A DNA stretch of 64,000 nucleotides, from assembly GCA_000507305.1 (NCBI GenBank), contig DF241158.1, positions 1-64,000 of the forward strand. The letters are read 5' to 3'. Position numbers and translations under genes: made by a program. Under the pieces are notes generated by a model that saw only the letters and a program-made list of their open reading frames with translations, was not told the DNA's origin and did no database searches. This document shows positions 30,626 through 41,080 of this stretch, one piece after another. This stretch comes from Breviolum minutum Mf 1.05b.01 (taxonomy: Eukaryota; Sar; Dinophyceae; Suessiales; Symbiodiniaceae). The stretch's first letter is position 1, and every line of letters starts with the position of its first letter.

Positions 30626-30818
30626 TATGTCAGAAAGAATGTCAGAAGATATGTCAGACAGCATGTCAAAAGATATGTCAGAAAGAATGTCAGAAGATAT
30701 GTCAGAAGATATGTCAGAAAATATGCCGGAAAGAATGTCAAAAGAAATGTCAGAAAGAACGTCAGAAGATATGTCAGAAAGAATGTCAAAAAATATGTCA
30801 GAAAGAACGTCAGAAGAT
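30626..30818 (+). repeat. 24-bp array, second block
   Basis: The same unit and variants as 29090-29765 (including the AATATGCCGGAAAGAATG variant) reappear after about 0.85 kb of unique DNA, in the same orientation. Confidence 0.9.
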
Positions 30819-30869
30819 TGCTTCCAGTCAGTCTGCGAAGTTGAGAGTAACAGAACGCATTTCAGGAGA

Positions 30870-31220
30870 TGAGTTGTATTTTTTGATTGTACTATTGTTA
30901 TTATTGTTTTCATTGTTTTTGTTGTTATGACAGGATTATTTTTGTTGTTGTTATGTTTTTTTATTGTTACTATTGTTATCAATGGTATGATTGTTTTTAT
31001 TGTTTGAAGTGGTTTAACATTGTTATTATTGTTGTTTTGTTGTTATTACTTTTATTGTTACTAAAGATATTTTTTTACTTATGATTCAGATTCATATATA
31101 TAATGATATTGTTTTCATTGTTCTTTTTACTTTTATTCTTATTCGTATTCTTGATCGCATTCATATTCTTATTCTTATATTATTCTTATCCTTGTTCTTC
31201 ATCTTATTCTGATTCTTAAA
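30870..31220. repeat. TTATTG and TTATTC low-complexity tracts
   Basis: AT-rich degenerate microsatellite; no gene. Confidence 0.8.
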
Positions 31221-31725
31221 GGTTGTACGTGGCGGACTGGGCAAAAAAAATGCAAGTGCACAGCGATGAGGTAGGTGCCATGGTGGCAAGTGTCCCGGAA
31301 CGAAGAATACTGACAATGAGTGTAAAAAATGAAGTTGCTGTTTTGGTGTGCTGTAGACGTGCTTTGCAATCAAAAATGCGATCTCGGGTATATCATTGTG
31401 CTTTGCTACCTAGGGATGCGCTGAATCTATGTAATCTTTTTGTGTATCATGGATGCATTGGCACGCATACGGAGGCTAACTATGCATATTTCTCATTCGT
31501 CATCCAAGTTGCTTGAAGTGTCAATATTTTGTACACCTCAAGCAATCTTCTGAGACTGAGAAGAGACGAAAATTCGGTTCTCGAAGTTTCTTTGCAACTC
31601 TGCATGAAGTGTGTTTGGTGATTGGTGAATAAAACTGACTTTGCATGGGAGTCAATGGGGAATCGCAAAAGAAGAAACTCTCCATACGAGCAAAAGAAAT
31701 AAAGAAAACTATGTGAACCACGTGG

Positions 31726-32007
31726 CTACAGTTCAAACTTTAAATGCACGGCAGAAAAACACAGTGTGGCTGCAGATGCTGTAGTTGTGCAGATGAGAGC
31801 GTGCTTGAGGTTGTGATCCAGTTGTACCAATTCTTTTGCTTCAGCGGTTGTTGATGATGATGATGATGCTGCTGTCAGCAGTTCATTGACTGTTAGCCGT
31901 GTCGGTGACTCTGCTGCTTGTGGATGAAAGGTGCTGTAGAAGTCTTGTACTCTCATGTATGCTTTGAATTCGTAGTGCCAATCTTCCAAACGTTGGGTAG
32001 TTGCCAT
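31726..32007 (-). pseudogene. Possible copia gag fragment
   Basis: 94 codons from ATG at 32007: TQRLEDWHYEFKAYMRVQDF, then RLTVNELLTAA, a Ser run, and LVQLDHNLKHALICTTTASA. The W...F+AY start and the L..NL.HAL segment resemble the N-terminal gag domain of copia elements (the UBN2/gag-polypeptide type), where a Trp-led helix is followed by a second helical block. The assignment is by pattern only. Confidence 0.4.
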
Positions 32008-32344
32008 CGTATGATTTTGGAGGCTTGAACTTCAGCCTGTGTTGTGATTGTCTCCTGTGTCTGTTGATGAGGATACTTCTGTCGTCATCTCGCTCGCTGT
32101 TTCTTTGTGGATGTTTGTTGAGTCTCCAGGGGCTGCAGGGTCACGCCTTCGTTGTTGTGCGTGTTGCTTCGACATTGGAGAGGCCCTGTCGGCAGAGCTC
32201 CGCGACCATGTAAAATTCAATCTTGAACCAAATGTATTGATGCATGCAGCCGCTTTGTTTCTTGTGTGTTGGGCAGTTTGCTCAAGGGCCCTGGTGTTGA
32301 GTCACAGCATGCATGCACATATGTCAAGTGATCTTAGCAAGGCG

Positions 32345-32545
32345 TGTTGAATTGCAGCACACCCAACCAACAAACCATAGCCAGCCAACCAAAGAGCCAA
32401 CCAGCAAACCAACCAAGAAACCAAAGAACCAACTATAACTAAGCAGCCAACAAACCAACAAAGCAACAAACCATACCCCACACCCCCATCCGCAGCCACA
32501 ACCCCCACAGCTGCAGCCACCACCACAACCACCACGAGGATGACA
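32345..32545. repeat. AACC-rich low-complexity tract
   Basis: CAACCAACAAACC words, then CCACCACAACC. No gene. Confidence 0.75.
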
Positions 32546-33331
32546 ATGACCATGCTTCGAGGCTTCAGGAATACAAAGAATACTCGGAGCTTGAAGTGAA
32601 AGAAGACTAAATTTCATGCATCCGCAGAAATGATGCCCGCAAACGGGAGGGTGTTTTAGCTGTATGCAGATGGCAAACACATGCGTTTTTTTTTGCTTGA
32701 GATTCTGACCACTCGCGTGGGGCTTGAATTTCTGTTTCCATTTCAGTCATGTGGGATGGTTGCAGCTTGCAGGTTGGACATATTGTGACATTGTGACGCA
32801 TGGCAGTTTCGAAGAGCATCACTGCATGCATTGTGCACCAGTAGAACTTGCTCATTCAGAGCCAAGATATGACATCCAAACAGATTTTTCGGAAGTATCA
32901 CATGACTGACTATTTGTTTTTGTTTTTGTTGATGTAAAATGAAAAGGGGTATCAGCGTTGAACAAGACAGCCAGACTAGAATGAATTTGCCGCAATGGAG
33001 TTAGCGAAACTTAGATTTTGAGCCAAATCCAACCGCAATGAAAAGCTGTCCTGCCAGTGGCAATGCTGTTCTCCTTGCATCGATTTTGGCACATGTGCTG
33101 GATTGGTGCCGAATCGCGCGTGGTCCTTTCGTCCTCCAGCATCTTGAAATAGCATCTTGCGACTATCGTTGTCAATGTGGAATTGCAGCAGCTTGTGCAT
33201 TGTACAATTTCTTGGGTAAATTGGCATGCCGTGACCTGAGTGCTGCATCAATTCATTTGACTGGTGAAAAACATTCATTTCTGTCATTGCTCTCTTTCAA
33301 TAATTCTTATATAACTGCATTCCGAAACTGA

Positions 33332-34441
33332 GGTCCTGCAATTCAATCAGTGTTCGGCTTCAGGGTGGCCGCCTTGACGTTTTGCTTGGCAAACATGCTT
33401 GCAGACCTTGGAATGTTGAGGCAAAGGCATTTCTCAGCATCCCTGGTTGCATCCGCTTTTTTGACTCAGAACATTCTATTGCCGTGTGGTGAGGGGGCCG
33501 GACGTAAAGGAATGGCTGCCGGGGGGGCAGCAAGCTCTCTTGTGTCTAATAATGCAAAATCTCACCATTTGTCTAGACGTGCAGCTGCACTTGTTGGGCC
33601 TTGGTGCGGCCTTTTGATTGCTCAAAATTTCAACAGCTGCATTTGGTGCTCGCTGACTGCATCCAGTCTCCTCTTGCCTTTTATCTTCATGGACGGACAT
33701 TTTACAGGCAACGCGCAGCCTGTATCAACTGAGAGCAACACGCCCTTCCCTGATTTCAATGAACGCATTGCAAAGTCAGCTATTGCATTCGTTTTATTTT
33801 TGAGATTCTTTTTATCATTTGGGTTCTATGCTTTCAATGCGTTGTTGGCATCCTCATTGTCTCTCTCACATGCGGGGCCTTGGCTCTTGGCTTCAATCGG
33901 CAGCGTGTGTGGCGTTGGAGAACTGGTGGCTGTGCAGATTTCTTGTCTGCTTGGCATGCGTGGCCAGTGTGAACCCGGCAAGCTCCACTGGTCCAGTGCA
34001 GCATCAGTGGCTTCAGTGGTACTAAAAGTTGTGGCTCTAAGCCGCTTAAGCGCATTCCTGGTTTCGAGCACGGGCAGTTTCATCAGCAGTGCCATACTAT
34101 TACTGTCTCTGTTTGTTTCTATTTTGGCAGCTACTTTGCTGAGCGACCTGCAGTCACGAGTGGTCTCACATTTTGTGCACGCAGAGGGGCAGCCTGGCAT
34201 CCTGAACTTGGAAGGAGCAGCAGATGCTTTGGCAGGAATTGCAGGTCCGCTCTACACTCGAAGCATGTTGACGCACCATGGTCCTGGTGCTGCCATGGCC
34301 GGCATATTCAACTTGTATGTTTCGATGCACTTTTTTGTCCATCTAGGATTGAGCCGCATAATTACGCCTTTTCTTTCCAAGCATCCGCTTTCACGTGATG
34401 GTTTGGACGGTCATGGGTTGAAGAACGTTAAGTTGCATTGA
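33332..34441 (+). CDS. MFS-like multi-pass membrane protein, C-terminal exon
   Basis: Open from 33332 to a TGA at 34441; the first in-frame start is a GTG at 33350, so the true 5' end is probably a splice acceptor (CAATCAG or TTCAG near 33350-33365) with earlier exons upstream that I cannot place. It encodes about 363 residues with some 8 hydrophobic segments, among them ALVGPWCGLLIAQNFNSCIW, AFVLFLRFFLSFGFYAFNAL and FISSAILLLSLFVSILAATL. The central loop and the later ADALAGIAGPLYTRSMLTHH, with G and P at the usual positions, fit the second half of a major facilitator superfamily carrier. Substrate is unknown. The C-terminus is cytosolic and basic. Good codon structure without breaks over 1.1 kb makes this a real host gene. 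Confidence 0.65.
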   Translation, partial: GPAIQSVFGFRVAALTFCLANMLADLGMLRQRHFSASLVASAFLTQNILLPCGEGAGRKGMAAGGAASSLVSNNAKSHHLSRRAAALVGPWCGLLIAQNFNSCIWCSLTASSLLLPFIFMDGHFTGNAQPVSTESNTPFPDFNERIAKSAIAFVLFLRFFLSFGFYAFNALLASSLSLSHAGPWLLASIGSVCGVGELVAVQISCLLGMRGQCEPGKLHWSSAASVASVVLKVVALSRLSAFLVSSTGSFISSAILLLSLFVSILAATLLSDLQSRVVSHFVHAEGQPGILNLEGAADALAGIAGPLYTRSMLTHHGPGAAMAGIFNLYVSMHFFVHLGLSRIITPFLSKHPLSRDGLDGHGLKNVKLH

Positions 34442-37400
34442 CGAGAATCCTGACGGAACCTCTTGGCTGAAGTCATGTGGAAAATGAAGCGTTCGCAGTT
34501 ATCCTTCTTATCATTGATGAGACATGGTGCATTGAAGGCTGATGCACCGGTATGTGAGGATCTGACGTTTAGGTAAATACTTTACTGTAAACGGAATCAA
34601 TCTGTGAGCTTTTGGGCTTTTAGTGCTGAAGCTTTTCTCCACATACACCTGTAAGCTTCAGTGCCTTGACAGGCTACTTAAATGGGAGTTCATGGCAGGT
34701 TGAGCCACAGAGCCATTCTGTCCCTGACTCATTCTGAGTCGGAGACTTAATCTAGCTCCAATGATTGATTGGGCCGTATGAATGTCTCCAGAGGCCACAG
34801 TTCCATGCCTTTCCAGTTTGTTTGAGCATTCACCCTTCACAGTTGATTGCAAACTGACAGACACATGTTCACACATGGGGCATGTAAACGTTGTACGAAA
34901 GGTGACTGGAGGTGACAATTGCCTCTGAAATGTTTATACTTATATACTTGCATTTGCGCCTTTGCGTTTATGTTTTGTTCGCGCTGACGTTTCAAGCTGG
35001 TTCGTACAGAGGCGTGTCAGAGTCAGGATTGCAAGTGTGATGGGTTCACTGGTGCAAAGTGTTTTGATAAACCAGGAAGCAAATGGTATCAAACTGGCCA
35101 TGTGCACAGAAAGCCATCACCACGCAGGCAACACCTTATTTTGGGACCATTTGCTATAAACTATAAACCATACAATTTTCAACACATACCCGTATGGACA
35201 TAGAATTGTTTTGTACTCCGCAGCACTATGTTCTTTGATCACTTGACCAGATTTTCATGCAATATGCCGGCAATCGATGTAACACAGATTAAAGCCAAGA
35301 ATCAAGTTCCTCACCCTGACATGGCTGCTGGGGTGTGGAAACATGGTGCTTGCGACTGTGTTTTTGCCTTAGTCTCCGACCTTTTCCACAAGTTGAATCA
35401 TGCTGAGTACTCCTGCTTCCTGCTCTTGAGCCGGTATGATGTGCTGTATTGACTTTTGTTATAGCTTTGCTTCTTGATTCCAGGCAGGGCTATGGATACG
35501 GCTATGGGGCCAGCCGGGCCTTCCGCCGATCAGATCCCGAAACCAGCCAAGAAGAGACAGACGGGGATTCTGCAAGCAGCTGTAGCGCCAGTGACTGTAC
35601 TGGCAGCCAAGATGGTCCAGATGGTCTTGCTGAGGATCACTCAGCTGAGTCAGCTGAGTCCGGTGCGTTATGTGTCCTTCTTTTCTTTGATGGATTCTTG
35701 TCAAGTCGACTTTTGGCAGGATGAAGTTGAGCCAGGTCAGGTTGATGCTCCAGATAGTGGTGCAGAAGGCCACAGATGATGCTTTTCACCAAGTTGGTGT
35801 AGGAAGGATAGCAGAGGTAGCAGAGGTTTGATAGCTGCCAGGAGAAGTTGCATCTTCGTCAAGACGGCGAAATGTGACTTTCCAAGAAGTGGTCACCGAC
35901 ACGCGAGAGTCCACTGCACTGGGATCTCTAGGAACTCCCAAGAAACACGTTGAGGCCGGGGATTGCAACGGGATGTTCAACACCGGTTAAGACATGTAGA
36001 ACTTAGAATTCAATCGGATTCGCGCAGGAACCACCAACACAGAGCAATCGCCAGAGTGTGTAGCTTAGACAACGGTGAAGCGGATGCCCAGTGTGTTGCA
36101 TTTTGCCACAGCCTTGCACTAGCTGGTAGCTGACAATTTCTGATCAGGAGCTTCCAGCGAAGAGGCCTCATGGAGATTTAAGCAATTGGCTGCGTTGAGC
36201 CTGAGTATAGGGGAAATGGCTTGCAGACGATCTGTGCAGGAACCAGTTCCTGCGCTTTCTGTTGCACCAGGCCGCACTGCACTGTCTACACTCAACAGAT
36301 TCTTCATCACACTGTCAGAGTAGACTTGGAGCTACGGTTTGCAAACCAGAATGCTTTGACCAGCTTGAAATTTTTATCTTGTGAAATCAGGGCGAGAAGG
36401 GGCAGATCTGGAAAATTGTGGAAAAGAGAGTGCGAAGTTGTCAGCAGACCAGGCACTGTAAGCCATAATCTTCCTTTTTGCTGACGAGCTGTGAACTCTA
36501 GACCTAGGTAGCAGGGAAGGTACGCTCAGAAGTCTTGTGTTCTTGCCTTTTGAGTATTTTCTTGACAAACCGAGGCAACTGGGAATATATTGGAAAGCAC
36601 CCCAGGTTTAGAGAATGAAATCTATTCTGTCACCGATGGCATGCAACTTCAGTATGTCAACATTCATTCGGGTTGTTTGAAAGGCATGTTCAAGTACTGT
36701 TTGCTGTGGGGGAATGAGAGTATCTTAGTGCCAGACGCATGCTGCAGTGCCCAATCGACGACCATGCTTTATGATAAGGGGACAAAGACTCGGACCCATT
36801 AGGAGCCATACGGTTGATGGAAGAAGTCCTGCACCACCTGGGATGTTTTTTTGGCCTTGTAAATGATGGGATAAACTACCTATCTGGTGCAGAATTTCTT
36901 CCATCAACAGTATCTCTACAATCCTTGTCCTTGCCTGGCAGGAACAGACAAAAACCAAGCGGCGAGACGGCAAAGCCAATGAAAAGGAGGCAGTGCTTGT
37001 GCCATTTTGTGGAAGAATTCACGGCGTCTCCGAAAACGCACAGGAAAGGGGGAAAGATAAAAAACGCAAGGAGGAGGGCACGTGCTGGACTTAGCTGGGG
37101 TTTGAGCAGCTGGCACTGCTTGCAAAGTTTGTTCATGCAGCTCCGGGTCCTGTGGCGTTGGATGCGCCAAAGCAATGTAAAGAGCACTTATTTGTGGTGT
37201 CAAATGCGAAAAGTGAGCAAAACAGTGCAGAGATATCAGTAGTGTGTCCTTCCATTCAATCACTTGCAGTTGTCAAAGATGAGAAGCTGCGAAAAACCTT
37301 GCTTTTAGCGGTACTCCGACAGTCGAAAGATTGAAACAGAATAATTCTCGTTGTTTTCCGGCCCATGATCAACTTGAGAAAAATGAAGATTTTCTGGTAA

Positions 37401-37990
37401 CTTTTTTCCACCGCTCCTCCCGACTCAAAGGATAGCAAGGTGTCCAAGTCCAAGTTTTTTTTTGGGAAATGCAGGTAAAACCTACATTTTTTTTTTAAAT
37501 CTCGGCATTGCCACCACATAAGTTCCAACTCAAAAAATCGGAGGTGACCAAAACAGTCCCAACATGCTCTAAATAAAATGTGCTTTAAACCTACGAAGCC
37601 TTTACCCTGCATGAAAAGGCCCCCCTAGCCAAAGCTCAGACCTTGTTAGCACCTCCGGAAAAGCATGCCCTTTTGCAATCTTTTGCATCTACCTTTTTGG
37701 GTGGATTCTCTGGTCAGAAGCATCAAGGACCGCGCATCGTGAAGTCACACAGAGCCAATCGGAGGTACATCAGAGGGAGCCTGTGAAGGGGCTACACAGA
37801 GGGTTGACGCTCTTGACTCTTGCTGGACCAGCATCAAGAAACCCTGACCTCCATTGTGCCTTAATGGTAAGGTGGTACTTTTCAGTTTTGCCTAGCGGGC
37901 CTAATCACAACTTTTCATTTGCAGCTTTTTTTTTTTTTGAAAAGCTCGTCACATAGGCCAAAAAAGCAAAGAAGGAGAAAAAGAGGACAG
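34442..37990. other. Long stretch without supported genes
   Basis: Several open frames of 60-140 codons exist on both strands but overlap each other without any recognisable motif. Poly-T runs occur near 37457 and 37484. Short exons could be hidden here. Confidence 0.4.
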
Positions 37991-38065
37991 AGGCTGCCAA
38001 GGATGTCTTGACCAAGACCAGGCAGCTGAAGGACATGAAAGCGCACGTGAACGTTCATCAATACC

Positions 38066-38115
38066 ACATCATCATATCATCATCCTCGTCGTCATCATCA
38101 TCCTCGTCGTCGTCG

Positions 38116-38156
<41 letters not shown>

Positions 38157-38243
38157 GTCGTCATCAAATCATCGTCATCATCATAATAATAATAATGATA
38201 ATAATAATAATAATTATAATAATAATCATCATCATCAGCCTCG

Positions 38244-38287
<44 letters not shown>

Positions 38288-38318
38288 GTCATCGTCATCA
38301 TCATCATCATCGTCATCG

Positions 38319-38367
<49 letters not shown>

Positions 38368-38532
38368 CGTCGTCATCACCATCATCATCATCCCCGTCGT
38401 CATCATCATCCTCGTCGTCATCATCATCATCATCATCATCATCCTCGTCGTCATTATCATCATCATCATCATCCTCGTCGTCCTCCTCCTCCTCCTCCTC
38501 CTCATCATCATCATCATCATCATCATCATTGC
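38066..38532. repeat. (ATC)n/(TCG)n microsatellite
   Basis: Nearly pure CAT/CGT triplets; open in all forward and several reverse frames, encoding S, H or I runs. Not a gene. Confidence 0.95.
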
Positions 38533-38774
38533 CATCCCTATCGCCCTTCCACCATCGCCGTCTCTAGCACCACAAAGCGCAATCAATCTCCGTCCTATCA
38601 CTGTGTAAGTTGCTTTCCCCAGGCAAAGCAATGTCGATGAAGGCAGCCAAGCAGAGGCCAGCTCAAGCAGATTAAGTTCACTTGTAGAGCCTTTCCTGCC
38701 TTGCTTAGTGCTTGCTTGTAACGCTGTTTTTCACGTTTTTAGAAGTTGAGTGTGACTTTGATTTTCTGGAAGGC

Positions 38775-39000
38775 AAGTACGAAGAAAAAAAAGAAGGAAC
38801 AGAAAAAGGAGGACACAGAGACGAAGGAGCAAAAAAGCGAACCGATGAAGAATCGCGAGAAGGAAGAAAAAAAGAAAAGAAAGACAGAAAAGAAAAGCAG
38901 GAAAAGCAGGAAAAGAAGGAAAAGCGGGAAAAGAAGGAAAAGCGGGAAAAGAAGGAAAAGAAGGAAAAACAGGAAAAAATAAAGAAAAAGAAGGCCCAGC
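38775..39000. repeat. Purine-rich AAGGAAAAG repeat
   Basis: GAAAAGAAGGAAAAGCGG words; open frames encode K/E/R only. Low-complexity tract; a Lys-rich protein tail cannot be fully excluded. Confidence 0.75.
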
Positions 39001-39439
39001 CGTGACATATTGATGACCGGGAGCTTTTCATTCAGCAAAGTTCTCTGAGGACAAGCGCGATAAAGAGTCCAGTGAACCCAAGGCAAGGTTCTGGGCAGAT
39101 GTTGCACTTACTCACTCTCTGGCGTTTCTTTGGGCCATCTGCTCTTTGCCTGATTCGAAAGACTGGTAGTTTCGCGGTAGTTTCGCAGGGTATCACGTCC
39201 TACCCCCAATGAGTGTAGCGAGACTGCCCATATGCAGAGGCGAATGCAAAGAGGTAATTGCACACAAACATCCAGGCACACACCCATCTGCAGACTGACC
39301 AGGATACGAACCGACAGAATACCCTCAACTACTTAGGGTCTGAACAGGTTGAGCCTGGGGGTTGCCCTTGGTAGGGTCTAACGTTGTCTAAAAACACTTT
39401 AGACCTTGGGTCTGGTATCTGTTTAGACCTTGCGAGTTG

Positions 39440-39620
39440 CCCTAGTTTCGACTTTGGATTCTGGAGCTTTGATTTTGGATCTTGGAGTTTTGATTTTGGA
39501 TTTTGGAGCTTTGATTTTGGATCTTCGAGTTTTGATTTTGGATTTTGGAGCTTTGATTTTGGATCTTGGAGTTTTGATTTTGGGGGTTTGGATTTTGGAG
39601 TTTTGATTTTAGATTCTGAT
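39440..39620 (+). repeat. 21-bp repeat TTTTGATTTTGGATYTTGGAG
   Basis: About eight units with a 21-bp period; the open frame 39384-39626 encodes SFDFGFW/SFDFGSW repeats. Probably a satellite-like expansion rather than a gene. Confidence 0.8.
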
Positions 39621-39626
39621 GCCTAA

Positions 39627-40640
39627 CTAGAGTCTTCTCTTTTGTACTAGTTGATGCTCTTTTGTGGTCATTTGCACTTTAATACATTTACTGTATTAGC
39701 TCTCTCATATTTCTCTCCATCTCATATTTTTGCTGAATGCTGATCTAAGTTTTGCTCAGTTTTTCCACCAAGGCATAAAAGGGAGTAAAATCACAACGGA
39801 CAGGGTTTTTGGGAAGGGGTCTTGCCTAGGATTCTCCACACATAGCGATGTTTCGGAGCTGTTTGTGAAGAAGATCCTGAATTGCTGACATTTCCTACAT
39901 CACTTTTGACTGCAGAAAAGCCAATTGAATAGAGGGAGGCCAAAGTTCCCAAATTTTTTGGTTTCGCAGGTTTAGTTGGAGGTCCCTAACCTGACCACCA
40001 AGCAAACTTGAAAAGATACTGCAAGGTTTTTTGAAAGTAGCCCTTTTTCGGCTCGGCATAGGGGCTTATAATCTATGATGTAGGTATATGAGTGCCTTAA
40101 ATAGTGCAATTTTATTCGCACCTACCTATCTGGTTAACACGCACCTCCGTTGTTCTGTACCATAGCCATTGCTATCTTCCCTTTTACCTCCCTATATACT
40201 GTCTAGATCTTTCTAGTTTGTTCTTAAAATTTAATGGCCCTTGGCGTCGAGGTGGAATCAAGCGCGTGTTCCCAAATTGTTGTTGCACATCGGCCGCGCA
40301 TAGGAGGCAACCTCGCTCACTCCCAAGCCGATGAGGCCTGATGAAGAGGACACAGCAAGGCTGGACATGAAGTCTTAAACCCTTGTCTAAGTTGGGCTTT
40401 AATGCCAGATGAGATGCGTTGAATTGTCACTGGATTCACTTGACAAGCTTATAGACTGTGCAGTGCATGGATTTCAGTTAGCAAGCACACACACACACAG
40501 CATGTGCACGCAGTCTGTCATACAGCATGTCTTTGGTCTCCATACTCATCTTGTCCTTTGTGGACAGTTTGGCATTGCCATGTGTAATTTTGTGACTTAC
40601 ACATGTGGTAATCCTTGGGGGGGTTCAACATATTTTTTTT
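39627..40640. other. Stretch without supported genes
   Basis: Unique sequence; no frame with a recognisable motif. A short CA run lies at 40487-40498. Confidence 0.35.
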
Positions 40641-41080
40641 AGTGATTTCTTAGTGATTTTCTAGTGATTTCTGATAGTGATTTTCTAGTGATTTCGTAGT
40701 GATTTTGTAGTGATTGCTTAGTGATTTTCTAGTCAAAAGAAAACATCCACCAAATCACTAGAGAATCACTCAGAAATCACTAGAAAATCACTAGTTCTCG
40801 AGGTTTTAGTGATTTTTTGAAAGAGTTGCAGATGACCAATCCAAACATCCACCAAGTCACTAGAAAATCATTCAGGAATCACTAGAAAATCACTAAGAAA
40901 TCACTAGAAAATCACTAATTCTCGAGGTTTTAGTGATTTTTTGAAAGAGTAGCAGATGACCAATCCAAACATCCACAAAGTCACTAGAAAATCATTCAGG
41001 AATCACTAGAAAATCACTAAGAAATCACTAGGAAATCACTATCAGAAATCACCACGAAATCACTACGAAATCAGTAAAAT
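40641..41080. repeat. Foldback element built from AGTGATTT words with a 124-bp tandem core
   Basis: The left arm (40641-40735) is made of AGTGATTT words and the right arm (about 40985-41080) of their reverse complement AAATCACT, including a longer word CTGATAGTGATTT and its complement. Between them a 124-bp unit starting CTCGAGGTTTTAGTGATTTT is repeated at 40797 and 40921. The arms could form a long hairpin. No ORF. Confidence 0.85.

Noticed and set aside
34442-37612. Several frames of 100-140 codons on both strands
   Set aside because: They overlap each other, lack recognisable domains and have no supporting neighbours.
38008-38640. A 210-codon His/Ser-rich frame and matching Met/Thr- and Ile-rich frames
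   Set aside because: All come from the (ATC)n/(TCG)n tract; frames on both strands are equally open.
38746-38982. Lys-rich frame like a nucleolar or histone-like protein
   Set aside because: Purine-only tandem repeat; composition follows from the DNA, no other support.
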